Assembly (NCBI GenBank): GCA_903916735.1
Contig: CAIWXX010000029.1
Location: forward strand, 1 to 60,264
DNA from: an uncultured Acidobacteriota bacterium
Lineage (GTDB): Bacteria; Acidobacteriota; CAIWXX01
Length of the DNA: 60,264 bases
Direction: 5' to 3'
Made by a program: the position numbers and the translations under genes. Positions within the stretch are counted from its first letter, which is position 1. Every line of letters begins with the position of its first letter. Below the pieces are notes generated by a model. That model saw nothing but the letters and a program-made list of their open reading frames with translations. It had not been told where the DNA came from and searched no databases. Positions 1 through 8,247 of the stretch are shown here, in pieces.

Positions 1-1
1 G

Positions 2-325
2 GTGACAAGTGCCGATGGCAAGCGGGATGCACTCTGCTTAAGGCTCGATGCTCAAGGCAATACCATTTGGCAGAAATCATACTCGGAGGCGCATTCCAGC
101 GAGTGCGCGCCGTTCGTACTGACCTCCAAATTGCCGGCCCGTCAATGGTCAAGTACGTCGGTGGAGACAAAAGCACTCAGAGACAAACACACGATAAAGA
201 GCAAAGTCGGGATTCTTAAGCCACGGACGTCGGCTGTTGAAAATTATTCTGCATGCGGATCGGCAGAATACGAAGCGAGCGTCACGAGCAACCATGGGGT
301 CACTCTGGTATCGATCATGAGGTGA
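2..325 (+). pseudogene. Fragment of a secreted repeat protein (window-edge remnant)
   Basis: The frame is open from the left edge. Its first ~30 residues contain LRLDAQGNTIWQKSY, typical of the repeated segment in secreted bacterial proteins whose units read roughly 'KLDxxGNxxWQKxYGG'. After about position 95 the translation loses any family character (Ser/Lys-rich, no continuing repeats), and the frame stops at 325 with no recognisable domain end. I read it as the tail of a longer gene off the left edge that has decayed or been truncated. Only the first ~95 bases look like real coding sequence. The rest may be non-coding. Confidence 0.3.
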
Positions 326-405
326 TGCTGGAATCTGCAAGCTGGTCCTGTGGTTCGTCGGTTGCCGCAGAGGAGCCGATGTGACAGGGAGGGGAGGTGA
401 GCAGA

Positions 406-451
406 CTCCTCTGCTCCTCTGCTGTTGCGAGAAGTAAAGAATCTCAAATGC
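406..451 (+). repeat. Dispersed repeat family 2, copy 1
   Basis: A 46-base segment matches 38 of 46 bases, without gaps, to 42012-42057. It starts with a CTCCTCTGC-like block and ends with CTCAAATGC. Both copies lie between genes and in the same orientation. The function is unknown; it could be a decayed interspersed element. Confidence 0.45.
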
Positions 452-489
452 ATTATTAATGCCGCGGGAGTAAAGGCGCTTCTCCCGGG

Positions 490-519
490 TTGACTTCTTA
501 AAAGAGCGCAAGGTATCCT
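490..519 (+). promoter_or_regulatory. Candidate promoter for the Tes-like gene
   Basis: TTGACT at 490-495 and TATCCT at 514-519 are separated by 18 bases, about 40 bases upstream of the TTG start chosen for the next gene. Assigned by consensus only. Confidence 0.4.
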
Positions 520-560
520 TAATAGTTCCAGGCGGGGTGAAGTACCCCAAGGAGGTCTCA

Positions 561-2213
561 TTGAGTACACATACGACATATCACGACAAAGTGCGGGATT
601 TTGAAATCGTCGAGCCGCTTGTCACGCACACCGGCACGAAAATCGAAGCCGTTCACCGCGGGCTTCCCAAGATCACTCAGTCGCTCTGCCCGGAGTGCAC
701 GAAAGTGATCGAAGCGATGGTGTTCGAGGAAAACGGCAAAGTCTATATGGAAAAGGTCTGTCCCGAGCACGGTCCGTGCCGGGATTTAATTTATTCCGAT
801 GCCAAGCTTTATGTCAAGATGCAGCATTGGGGGTTCGGGGATAATCGCGGGATTTCCAATCCGGCGATTCCGAACGCCACTCGTTGTCCGGAACAGTGCG
901 GTCTTTGCAATATGCACTTGTCCCATACGGGGCTTGCCAACATTGACCTCACCAACCGGTGTAACCTGACATGCCCTGTTTGCTTTGCGAATGCCAACAC
1001 ATCCGGCCATCTCTTCGAGCCCTCGCTGGAAGAGGTCCGGAAAATGCTGATTTCGTTGCGATCGGTCCAACCGGTGGCCGGGCGGATCATCCAGTTCTCC
1101 GGCGGAGAGCCGACCATTTATCCGTACTTCTTCGAATCCATGAAGCTCGCGAAGGAGCTCGGCTTCAGCCACGTTCAATGCGCCACCAATGGACTCGCCT
1201 TCAACGATATCGAGTTCGCGTATAAGGCTAAAGAATCGGGGCTCCATACGCTCTACCTGCAGATGGACGGAACTCAGGACAGTGTCTACAAGGCTGTGCG
1301 CGGCGAGGAGCTCTGGGCGCACAAGCTGAAATGCATCGAAAATGTTAAAGCCGTCGGGCTCAAGATCGTCTTCGTGCCGACGATCGTCAAAGGTGTTAAT
1401 GATCACCTCATTGGCGAAATCATGCAGTTGGCGCTCGATCACATCGAATGCATTTCCGGAATAAGCTTCCAGCCCGTCGCTTTCACGGGACGCATTTCGA
1501 CACGCGAACGCGAAGCCAAGCGGTTCACTCTTTCCGACCTGGCTCGCTGTATCGAAGAGCAGACCGGCGCAGCCGATCGCTACGAGGATTGGTTCCCGTT
1601 GGCCTGCGTGACACCTTTCAGCAAATTGCTGGGAGCGATTCGTGGCGAAGAAATCACGACATTATCCGCTCACCCGAACTGCTCGATGGGAACCTACTTC
1701 TTCGTCGATCAGGATCGGAAAGCGACGCCGGTGACGCGGTTCCTCGATATCCCCGAAATGCTGCAGGAGATGGAACTGCTCGCGCGGAAAACATCGGCCA
1801 CCAGCTTCAAGATGTTCTCCAAGATCAAAGCCTGGAATAACCTGCGGAAGCACTTCCACGCCAAGAAGGCTCCGAAGGACCTCACATTCAATCGCTTCCT
1901 TCAGACTCTCCAGGGAATGACCGATAAGCGCTACGGCCGCGGCGAGAAAGACGGGACTTTCACCTACAAGACATTGATGGTCGCCGGCATGCACTTCATG
2001 GATAGCTACAACTACGATGTTGAGCGCGTGAAGAGGTGCGTCATTCACTATGCCGCACCCAACGGAATGATCTATCCATTCTGCGCCTACAACTCGGGGC
2101 CGAACTTCCGCGAGAAAATCGAGAGGAAGTATGCGGTACCGGTGGACGTGAAGGAGCTCAGCCGGAAAGAAGAACAGCTCGTTCACATTGAAAATAACGG
2201 GGGCGGGAAATAG
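561..2213 (+). CDS. Radical SAM protein of the MJ0619/tetraether lipid synthase (Tes) type
   Basis: About 550 residues. In the translation I see, in order, an N-terminal four-Cys group (CPEC near 43-46, CPEHGPC near 67-73), a CPEQCGLC cluster near 109-116, the radical SAM motif CNLTCPVC near 134-141, SGGEP near 180-184, and a Cys-rich C-terminal part (CVIHYAAPNGMIYPFC). This layout matches the archaeal MJ0619/Tes family, which joins isoprenoid lipid tails by C-C coupling and carries extra Fe-S clusters and a rubredoxin-like iron. In bacteria, relatives have been linked to membrane-spanning lipids, but the substrate here is inference. I start at TTG 561 because AAGGAGGT (549-556) sits four bases upstream; the GTG at 537 lies before that site and would be wrong. 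No lipid gene adjoins it. It could also be a family member of other function. Confidence 0.7.
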   Translation: MSTHTTYHDKVRDFEIVEPLVTHTGTKIEAVHRGLPKITQSLCPECTKVIEAMVFEENGKVYMEKVCPEHGPCRDLIYSDAKLYVKMQHWGFGDNRGISNPAIPNATRCPEQCGLCNMHLSHTGLANIDLTNRCNLTCPVCFANANTSGHLFEPSLEEVRKMLISLRSVQPVAGRIIQFSGGEPTIYPYFFESMKLAKELGFSHVQCATNGLAFNDIEFAYKAKESGLHTLYLQMDGTQDSVYKAVRGEELWAHKLKCIENVKAVGLKIVFVPTIVKGVNDHLIGEIMQLALDHIECISGISFQPVAFTGRISTREREAKRFTLSDLARCIEEQTGAADRYEDWFPLACVTPFSKLLGAIRGEEITTLSAHPNCSMGTYFFVDQDRKATPVTRFLDIPEMLQEMELLARKTSATSFKMFSKIKAWNNLRKHFHAKKAPKDLTFNRFLQTLQGMTDKRYGRGEKDGTFTYKTLMVAGMHFMDSYNYDVERVKRCVIHYAAPNGMIYPFCAYNSGPNFREKIERKYAVPVDVKELSRKEEQLVHIENNGGGK

Positions 2214-2398
2214 CGAAAAGTCGCCAGGTCGTGATGTCCTTGGAAATCGCCAACGGCCAAGGACGGACCCTCATCATGCGGCAAGGTTTCTGGAGTTGGC
2301 ATTTTGTGCGTTGTTGAGCTCCGGTCTTCGCCTGGCGCCATGCCGTCCCGCTTCATTCGCGGCACTGACGATGCCGCTATTCCGACAGAGGAGTGATC

Positions 2399-3523
2399 AT
2401 GCCATCGATTCCGGTTATCGATCTCCATGCGCAATACCTGACCATCAAGGATGAGATCGATTCGGCCATCCATCGCGCCATTGAAAAATCCGCCTATATC
2501 GGCGGCGTTGAGCATGATGAGTTCGAAAAGGAGTTTGCCGCCTACCACCAAGCTCGCTATTGTGCAGCCGTTGCCAACGGCACCGATGCGCTGGTCCTGG
2601 CGCTTCGAGTGATGGGTGTCGGACCTGGAGATAGGGTGATCACGTCGCCGTTCACTTTTATTGCGACTGTCGAGGCCATCACACTGAATGGTGCGATCCC
2701 GATTTTTGCGGACATCGACAGTGAAAACTTCAATCTCTCAGCTGAGTCCGTTGAGAGCACCATCCAATCGCTTTCCGCCGGCGAACGCAAGACGCTGAAG
2801 GCGCTCCTGCCCGTGCATCTCTACGGCCGGCCGGCCGATATGAAAGGCCTCTGTGATGTTGCCGGCCGATACGGCCTTCCCGTGCTCGAAGACTGCGCGC
2901 AATCGCACGGCGCGACAATTGCCGGCCGCCGGGTCGGCACATTCGGCATTGCCGGCACTTTTTCTTTTTATCCCAGCAAGAACCTGGGCGCTTACGGCGA
3001 TGCCGGCGCGGTGATCACAAATGATGAAAATTTTTATGATCGGGTTTCCCGAATCCGCAATCACGGCCGGGCCGAGAAATATCTGCACGCAATCGAAGGA
3101 GTCAATTCTCGGCTGGATGGCATTCAGGCCGCTGTTCTGCGGATCAAGCTGAGAAGACTCGATCAATGGAACACCGCTCGACGCCGTCTGGCGGCGCGCT
3201 ACAATGAGCTGCTCGCGCCCTGCAAACGGGTCGTGAAGCCTCCGATCGTTGATGGTGCCGTCTTTTACCTTTATACGATCCGCCATCCGGAGCGCGACCG
3301 GCTCCGCGATTTCCTCGTGAAAAACGGCATCTCGGTGGGTGTTCATTATGCTGTCCCTCTGCATCTCCAGCCCGCTTACTCCTCGCTGAAACTCCAAGAA
3401 GGCGCCTTCCCCGTGACTGAACGCGCGGCGCACGAAGTGCTTTCGTTGCCGCTCTATCCTGAGATGGGAGAAGACGCTCTGCAAGCAGTTGCATCGAAAG
3501 TGCGGGAATTCGAGCGGGTCTAG
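2399..3523 (+). CDS. DegT/DnrJ/EryC1/StrS-family sugar aminotransferase
   Basis: 374 residues, the usual family size. These PLP enzymes transfer an amino group to nucleotide-linked keto sugars for surface glycans. The PLP lysine is in SFYPSKNLGAYGDAG (about K194), the ring-nitrogen Asp is in VLEDCAQSHG (about D165), and the N-terminal NGTDALVLAL segment is present. The sequence resembles 3-amino-3,6-dideoxyhexose transaminases (FdtB/QdtB type) more than WecE, but the substrate is not proven. ATG 2399 follows AGAGGAG (2387-2393) with a five-base spacer, so the GTG at 2393 is unlikely. It follows the Tes-like gene by ~185 bases in the same direction. No 3,4-ketoisomerase or acetyltransferase partner is adjacent, so it may work with genes elsewhere. 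Confidence 0.88.
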   Translation: MPSIPVIDLHAQYLTIKDEIDSAIHRAIEKSAYIGGVEHDEFEKEFAAYHQARYCAAVANGTDALVLALRVMGVGPGDRVITSPFTFIATVEAITLNGAIPIFADIDSENFNLSAESVESTIQSLSAGERKTLKALLPVHLYGRPADMKGLCDVAGRYGLPVLEDCAQSHGATIAGRRVGTFGIAGTFSFYPSKNLGAYGDAGAVITNDENFYDRVSRIRNHGRAEKYLHAIEGVNSRLDGIQAAVLRIKLRRLDQWNTARRRLAARYNELLAPCKRVVKPPIVDGAVFYLYTIRHPERDRLRDFLVKNGISVGVHYAVPLHLQPAYSSLKLQEGAFPVTERAAHEVLSLPLYPEMGEDALQAVASKVREFERV

Positions 3524-3546
3524 TTCGCGGCTCATTCAGAAAGATT

Positions 3547-3732
3547 GGTATCTGACCAGTCAATACTATGCACAAAATGGCAAGACCTGTGACATGGCAT
3601 AATCATGAATTCCTCTCAGGAAGCCATGAAGAAAGGAATGCAGGAATGGTTTATGCAACCACTGCTGGCCGATAAAAAATCCGTTCCTGCTTTCCTCTAT
3701 TCCTGCATTCCTGAGAGGTTCGGGTGCGATGG
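3547..3732 (+). repeat. Dispersed repeat family 1, copy A
   Basis: This copy begins GGTATCTGACCAGTC, continues through CACAAAATGGCAA and AATTCCTCTCAGGAAGCC, and ends CCTGAGAGGTTCGGGTGCGATGG. Related copies lie at 22181-22410, 31400-31592 and 32881-33111. Inside it CCTCTCAGGAA (3612-3622) and GAATGCAGGAA (3636-3646) pair with the contiguous right arm at 3700-3718, giving a long bulged hairpin. Copy A lacks the last ~45 bases (the GGTTGCGGCTATGCC end) seen in B and D. It overlaps the 3' end of the methyltransferase gene on the other strand. There is no coding capacity, so it is MITE-like or a large palindromic unit. Confidence 0.8.
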
Positions 3733-4485
3733 GCGCGCGACGACACACCAGGATGTTCCGCGCCCGAATGAAGCCTTGCCCAGAATTTTCCATTCCAGCC
3801 GGAGAGCGCATCGAAGGAGCGCATTGAAAAATGGACCTACGGAATATTCAGCCGCCGGATCACTGACATTGTGACCGCGCTTCAGCCGGGCGTTGATGAA
3901 GGACAAGGGCCACAACAGGCGAAACATCGGAAACATGCACTCGATCGTCAAGCCGGCGCTTTCCATGGCCGCCTGCATCGACTGTGCTGTATAGCGGCGC
4001 TGATGTCCCGCGTACACGTCCAGGTGGCTCCAGAGTGCAGGGTCAGCCGGCACTGTTAGAAGCAATCGGCCGTCTCTCTTGAGGACGGAATCGCATTCGC
4101 GGAGAAAGCCGACATCATCCTGGAGATGCTCGATCACATCAAAAGCACAGACCAGCGAAAACACTCGACTGAACGGAAGGTGATCTCCAGATGCGGCGAT
4201 GAGAAAGCGGCAAACTCCTCGACGACGGCTCTCCAGCAAGTCCCGCAACTGAATATCCATTCCAACCGTAAGGCGGCCGGGCAGGATATCCAATAAATGG
4301 CCGTCGCCGCAGCCGACTTCCAATGTCAGGCCGGGCTCTGACGATTTCAAATCGCGAAGCACCTCTTGGATGACCCGGCGGCGGGTCTCAAACCAGAAAT
4401 GTCCTGATCGCAAGCGCGCAAACGCCGGGTGCGCATTTTCCGGAAATTGTGAACGACGATTTGTTGACTGCACGTTGAGGCTCAT
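3697..4485 (-). CDS. Class I SAM-dependent methyltransferase, C-terminus supplied by a repeat
   Basis: 262 residues. Motif I is LTLEVGCGDGHLL, followed by VGMDIQ and the post-motif FDVIEHLQDDVGFLREC, as in Methyltransf_11-type small-molecule methyltransferases. An HQRRYT segment near the middle is common in homologues from polysaccharide clusters. The substrate is unknown; a sugar or polyprenyl-linked glycan is plausible from context. The ATG directly follows the stop of the truncated membrane-protein gene upstream (adjacent at 4485/4486), suggesting former translational coupling. The last ~12 codons and the TAG stop (3697-3699) lie inside dispersed repeat copy A, so the native C-terminus has been replaced or extended by repeat sequence. 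Confidence 0.8.
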   Translation of the reverse strand: MSLNVQSTNRRSQFPENAHPAFARLRSGHFWFETRRRVIQEVLRDLKSSEPGLTLEVGCGDGHLLDILPGRLTVGMDIQLRDLLESRRRGVCRFLIAASGDHLPFSRVFSLVCAFDVIEHLQDDVGFLRECDSVLKRDGRLLLTVPADPALWSHLDVYAGHQRRYTAQSMQAAMESAGLTIECMFPMFRLLWPLSFINARLKRGHNVSDPAAEYSVGPFFNALLRCALRLEWKILGKASFGRGTSWCVVARPSHPNLSGMQE

Positions 4486-4831
4486 TCAACCGGTTGATGT
4501 GTTGTGGCCCGTATGGCTATGGAATAAGTTTCGGCTCATTATGTCAGCCAGATCCACCGCGCTTGAGATCCAAGCCACCGGGGCCCAAAGAAGCAGGATG
4601 ATGATAATGATCTTTGCGGCTTTGCCATGAGCTGTCCACATGCGTGCCGCATTGACCCCGCCGATAACCGCCAGCGCGGGGGCAGGCGTGAGCAGCGGAC
4701 GGAGGTTCATCGGAGTGAGCACACCCATGACGATAAACAGGAGTGATGCGAGAATCCAGCCGATTGCGCAGTTTTGTAACCCGGTTTCATAAGTGTACGA
4801 TGGTACTTTCGTGACGCCGTCACTGTCAATG
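4486..4831 (-). pseudogene. C-terminal remnant of a GT-C type membrane protein
   Basis: The frame opens after a TGA near 4832 without a convincing start and codes about 115 residues. Three hydrophobic segments are visible (AIGWILASLLFIVMGVL, then one ending in NAARMW, then IIIIILLLWAPVAWISS). The pattern resembles the last ~100 residues of the 8248-10221 protein (compare LSVASPLDTRPYMIM with MGVLTPMNLRPLLTP). The catalytic N-terminal part is missing, so this is a 5'-truncated relic. Its stop abuts the methyltransferase start, consistent with a former operon. Confidence 0.5.
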
Positions 4832-4919
4832 ACTCCTCATTTTCCTTTAGCGGGCGGCGTTATTACTGCAGACGAGACTTCAATTTTCAATAACAGGGTA
4901 GAGGCGCGGAGGAACATGC

Positions 4920-5915
4920 TCACCTCCGCTCTTCGCGGCGCAGCCGCAACCGAGGCCAAGTGCGCTGGAAAATGCGCGTATCTCTCCACAGGCGATACCA
5001 GCCTCGCGGCCCGAGTGCAAAAATACGAATGCTCAGACGGAATGCATGCACAGTTCGGCGATGAAAAGCATCGGCGAGAGCGCAATTGAGTGCAATTGAA
5101 CAAAGGCCGATTTTGCGAATGTGATCTTCCCGGCGGAGGCGAGTCCGCCAGATACTCATATGCCGATCGAAGACGGTCTGGAGCTCTTGGTTGAATCTCT
5201 CAGAATCAGAACTGATTTCGATGGTCTGTGAACCTGGATGGATACGAACTTCGGCGAGAGGGCGAGGGTAATAGAATAAATCGCCACAGTTGATGAGCTT
5301 CAGCCAAAAGTCCCAATCCGCCGAGTAGAGCAGAGCAGTGTCCATCCCTCCGACTGATAAAGCCACTTGCCGATTGAAGATCGGCGCCGGCAGGGCTATC
5401 CAATTTTGGATCAGCAAACGTTCGATAACTTGTGTATTTGTGTGCAGAGGTGGAGAAGCCGAGAGTGGATTGGAGCACATTCCGAGACGATGGCCACACG
5501 CGTCGATAAACCATACAGGATGAGAAAAGAGCACGGCTTGTGGCCAGCTTTGAGTAAGTTGATACAGGATCTTCAGGCGTTCGCAAGCCCATCGATCATC
5601 CTGGTGAAGAATTGTAATGTAGAATCCCCTCGCCCTTTCCAATGCATAATTTATGTTTGCCACCCAGTTCCCGCTGTGCGGCAGCCGGTAAATTTCCAGC
5701 GGCAACTTCTCAGAAAAGGCGCTCAGAATTTCGTACGTTCGATCCGTAGAGCCATCATCGACGGCGAGAATTTCGATATTTTTCGTATGGGATTGCTCCA
5801 CGATGCTGTGTAGTGCCTCCTCCAGATGCCGTGCGCCGTTGAATGTCGGCATTAAGACGGAGAGCCATGGTTGAGTATCTGGTCGGACTGAGTTGTGCCC
5901 TGCTTCTGCGCTCAT
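4920..5915 (-). CDS. GT2-family glycosyltransferase
   Basis: 331 residues. The GT-A fold signatures are clear: LSVLMPTFNGARHLEEAL at the N-terminus, ILAVDDGSTDRTYEIL, and the metal-binding HQDDRW in place of the usual DxD. SADWDFWLKL later fits the catalytic-base region. It should transfer a sugar from a nucleotide donor in the cytoplasm, probably to a lipid-linked glycan. No transmembrane segment is evident; the tail is Arg-rich. The gene lies between broken membrane-protein fragments, so its partner genes may have been lost. Confidence 0.9.
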   Translation of the reverse strand: MSAEAGHNSVRPDTQPWLSVLMPTFNGARHLEEALHSIVEQSHTKNIEILAVDDGSTDRTYEILSAFSEKLPLEIYRLPHSGNWVANINYALERARGFYITILHQDDRWACERLKILYQLTQSWPQAVLFSHPVWFIDACGHRLGMCSNPLSASPPLHTNTQVIERLLIQNWIALPAPIFNRQVALSVGGMDTALLYSADWDFWLKLINCGDLFYYPRPLAEVRIHPGSQTIEISSDSERFNQELQTVFDRHMSIWRTRLRREDHIRKIGLCSIALNCALADAFHRRTVHAFRLSIRIFALGPRGWYRLWRDTRIFQRTWPRLRLRREERR

Positions 5916-6004
5916 GGAAAATCAATCATTCTGCCCCGAAGCAGAGGCAAATACAAGCATTCACGTTTTCGATTATTAACGATTCGCAAAAAGCACTTTG
6001 CGAC

Positions 6005-6013
6005 GAGACAGGG
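6005..6013. repeat. Target-site duplication, left (GAGACAGGG)
   Basis: GAGACAGGG directly precedes the left inverted repeat and is repeated exactly at 7396-7404 after the right inverted repeat. Nine bases fits the 8-9 bp typical of IS256-family insertion. Confidence 0.9.
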
Positions 6014-7395
6014 GAGGTTCCGTCAAGAGGTGTGTAAAAGCGTTTAGGCGGCAAGCACGCCTCCCTCCTGTTTATTCTCTATCTGGCCATCCTTAAATGT
6101 CGTCCCGGCATACACCTCCTTTAAGAGATGTGGTGCATTCAGGCGGCGAAATCGCTTTTCAGCAATCAGGAGCATTTTCCAAACAACCATTGTGGCATTG
6201 TCGACCTTTTTGAATCGGCGTGCAGCATCTGTCCGGATTCTCAAAGAGGCAAAAGGCGACTCGATTGGGTTTGTCGTTCGGAGGTGGACCCAGTGCTCTT
6301 TGGGGAATCTAAAGAATGTGACCATTCGCTCCCAGTCGTGATCGATCAGGACCCCGGCCTTGTTCTGATCCCTTTGCTGGCACCAAGCGATGAAGGTGTT
6401 CTTGGTGGCTTCCGCCTGTTCCCGTGTCTCCTGGTAAGGGATTGTCCCAAGAAGTCCCTTCGCCTTGGCCTGGAGCTTTTTCGGGAGCTTGTCGAGCACG
6501 TTCATGATCCGATGGTTCCAGCATCGCTGTTCCTCGGCCTCCGGGTAGACATTCCTCAACCCTGCCCAGATCCCAAGATGCCCGTCCCCGATCACGAGTT
6601 TCGGGGCAGACATCCCGCGCGACTTGAGATCACGCAAAACCGAGGACCAACCCTCTGTGGATTCTCGATGCCCCGGTACCACCGCGAGAAGTTCCTTCCT
6701 GCCGTCGCTGAGGCCGCCTAGAACAACCAATAACGCGGCTTTCTCCTTCTCCAACCCGGCCTTCACGTACACACCATCCACCCACATGTAGACGACTTCA
6801 CACCCCTTCAGCGACCGTTGATTCCACGTTTCCCATTCCTCTCGCCACTTCTCCTTCAACCTCGCTGCCGTACTGGCTGAAAGAGGTGCCTCCTCGCCCA
6901 ACAACCCGCGCAACGCCAGATCGAAATCTCCTTCGGCCAATCCGTGAAGATAAAGTTCCGGGATCAGCTCATTGACTTCTTTCGTCCGTCGCTCGAATAA
7001 CGGCAAAATCCGACTCTCAAATCGCTCTTCCAGGTCCCGAACTCGAGGCCGATTAATTGTTATTGTCCCTGCACTCAGTGTCAGATTCCGTGGCTTCCCA
7101 TAACCGTTTCGATATCCTTTTAGTGTGTCTATGTCACTCCGTCTTTCTGACTTCTGGCGCCCGAGAAGCTCGGTGATCTCCGATTCCAATAAATCCTGGA
7201 TCCATCCCTGAATACGTATCCGCGTCATCCCTTCCAGATTCTCCCAAACAACTCTTGACTCCTCGACCCTTTCGGTGTTCTTCTTCTCCATGGCGGTGAT
7301 CTCCTTTCCTGCCGGGCCCCAACCCGGTTTATTTTGTTGCTTCAGGAAGGATACTCACCGCCTCTACGCTTTTCCACACCTTTCGAGGTTACCTC
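6014..7395 (-). mobile_element. Intact IS256-family insertion sequence, 1382 bp
   Basis: Imperfect 38-bp terminal inverted repeats lie at 6014-6051 and 7358-7395 and match at 30 of 38 positions; the best block is AGGTGTG followed by AAAAGCG. A perfect 9-bp direct repeat (GAGACAGGG) flanks the element. A single transposase fills it on the minus strand. The identical target duplication and undamaged transposase indicate a recent insertion. Joining the flanks restores a sequence running into the membrane-protein remnant at 7478. Confidence 0.93.
6044..7291 (-). CDS. IS256-family (mutator-type) DDE transposase
   Basis: 415 residues, full length for the family. The catalytic residues fall where expected: D172 in MWVDGVYVK, D236 in VIGDGHLGIW and E344 in TTNPIESPF. 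The C/H motif CWNHRIMNVLDKLP typical of mutator transposases is at 257-270. A good ribosome site (AAAGGAG, eight bases upstream) supports the ATG at 7291. No frameshift or internal stop is present, so the element is probably active. The coding region runs into the left inverted repeat, as is common in this family. Confidence 0.96.
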   Translation of the reverse strand: MEKKNTERVEESRVVWENLEGMTRIRIQGWIQDLLESEITELLGRQKSERRSDIDTLKGYRNGYGKPRNLTLSAGTITINRPRVRDLEERFESRILPLFERRTKEVNELIPELYLHGLAEGDFDLALRGLLGEEAPLSASTAARLKEKWREEWETWNQRSLKGCEVVYMWVDGVYVKAGLEKEKAALLVVLGGLSDGRKELLAVVPGHRESTEGWSSVLRDLKSRGMSAPKLVIGDGHLGIWAGLRNVYPEAEEQRCWNHRIMNVLDKLPKKLQAKAKGLLGTIPYQETREQAEATKNTFIAWCQQRDQNKAGVLIDHDWERMVTFFRFPKEHWVHLRTTNPIESPFASLRIRTDAARRFKKVDNATMVVWKMLLIAEKRFRRLNAPHLLKEVYAGTTFKDGQIENKQEGGVLAA

Positions 7396-7404
7396 GAGAC
7401 AGGG
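7396..7404. repeat. Target-site duplication, right (GAGACAGGG)
   Basis: Exact copy of 6005-6013, immediately outside the right inverted repeat of the IS256-family element. Confidence 0.9.
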
Positions 7405-7477
7405 GGTTCTGCAACGCCAGCGGCATTACGGGACCACAGGAAGCAATAGATGATTTTTAACTCAACACACAAAAAAA

Positions 7478-8143
7478 TTGTACGTTAATCCAGCGTATCA
7501 TATGTGCCAAGCCAAGATTGTTTTGTCCCATCGCCCATTCTCCATCGGCGGGAATGGGGAAAGCGAAACAGGAGAATCCATCCCGGTTGTCAGGGTTCGA
7601 CTCTTCGAGGAGGCCGAAGCAGTCATGTGGAGCAAGGGCCACGATCCCGGCTCGACCGACCCGTTCACCCTGGCCCGCTACTCTAGACGTGTGACGACTG
7701 GCTACTTCCGGCACCAGCCATGGACCATCGCCAAAGCCTATGTTCGTGGACAGGCCTATTTGTTCGTCAACCTGGCCAACGGGATATATGTCAATATGCT
7801 GGAACATCATCCCGGACTGCCGGATACCGGAAGGAGCATCGCACAAATCACGATCATGCCGGCAGTCGGTTCGTATCTCTTCGTCACCTACGTCTGCACT
7901 AACATCGGACTCTATCTTGCGTGGAAACATCGGCAATCTTCCATTCTACTTATCTTCTTCGCTATGGCAGTGTACTTCGTGATCGTCACTGGAGGCGGTG
8001 GAATGGCACGTTTCAAGTTGTCTGTGATTCCCTTCTATTTCGCTTTCTCGGGAATAGTATTTGCCGCTATTGAAAAGTGGGCTGGATCTGCTCTCTTAAA
8101 AAAGAAAGCAGGAGGTGGAGCACAAACGCATGAGGCGATGTAG
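7478..8143 (+). pseudogene. 5'-truncated GT-C type membrane glycosyltransferase
   Basis: About 220 residues remain open. The C-terminal half carries two or three membrane segments and the pattern YFVIVTGGGGMARFKLSVIPFY, close to the end of ArnT/PMT-like proteins, where a [ST]GG..RFR..P segment precedes the last helices. The N-terminal catalytic region with its first-loop Asp/Glu is absent, and upstream sequence in the same frame carries no coding signal before the insertion sequence. I call it a relic. A short functional protein cannot be excluded but is unlikely. Confidence 0.55.
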
Positions 8144-8247
8144 AATCCCTGAGAAGGCCGGAGACACTATGCAAGCATTTGGGATTGCCGGATTTGATTG
8201 TTGGTCGAAACGAGTCCTCATGCGAGGGCGCGGCGGGATTGCCTATC

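Noticed and set aside
786-1442. Long minus-strand frame opposite the Tes-like gene
   Set aside because: It is a shadow of the plus-strand gene, shows no domain character and lacks a ribosome site. The same applies to other long antisense frames at 2738-3535, 1662-2186 and 21077-21604.
3605-3874. Small frame reading MNSSQEAMKKGMQEW
   Set aside because: It is a translation of dispersed repeat copy A; similar small frames at 22086-22412 and 31214-31525 come from copies B and C.
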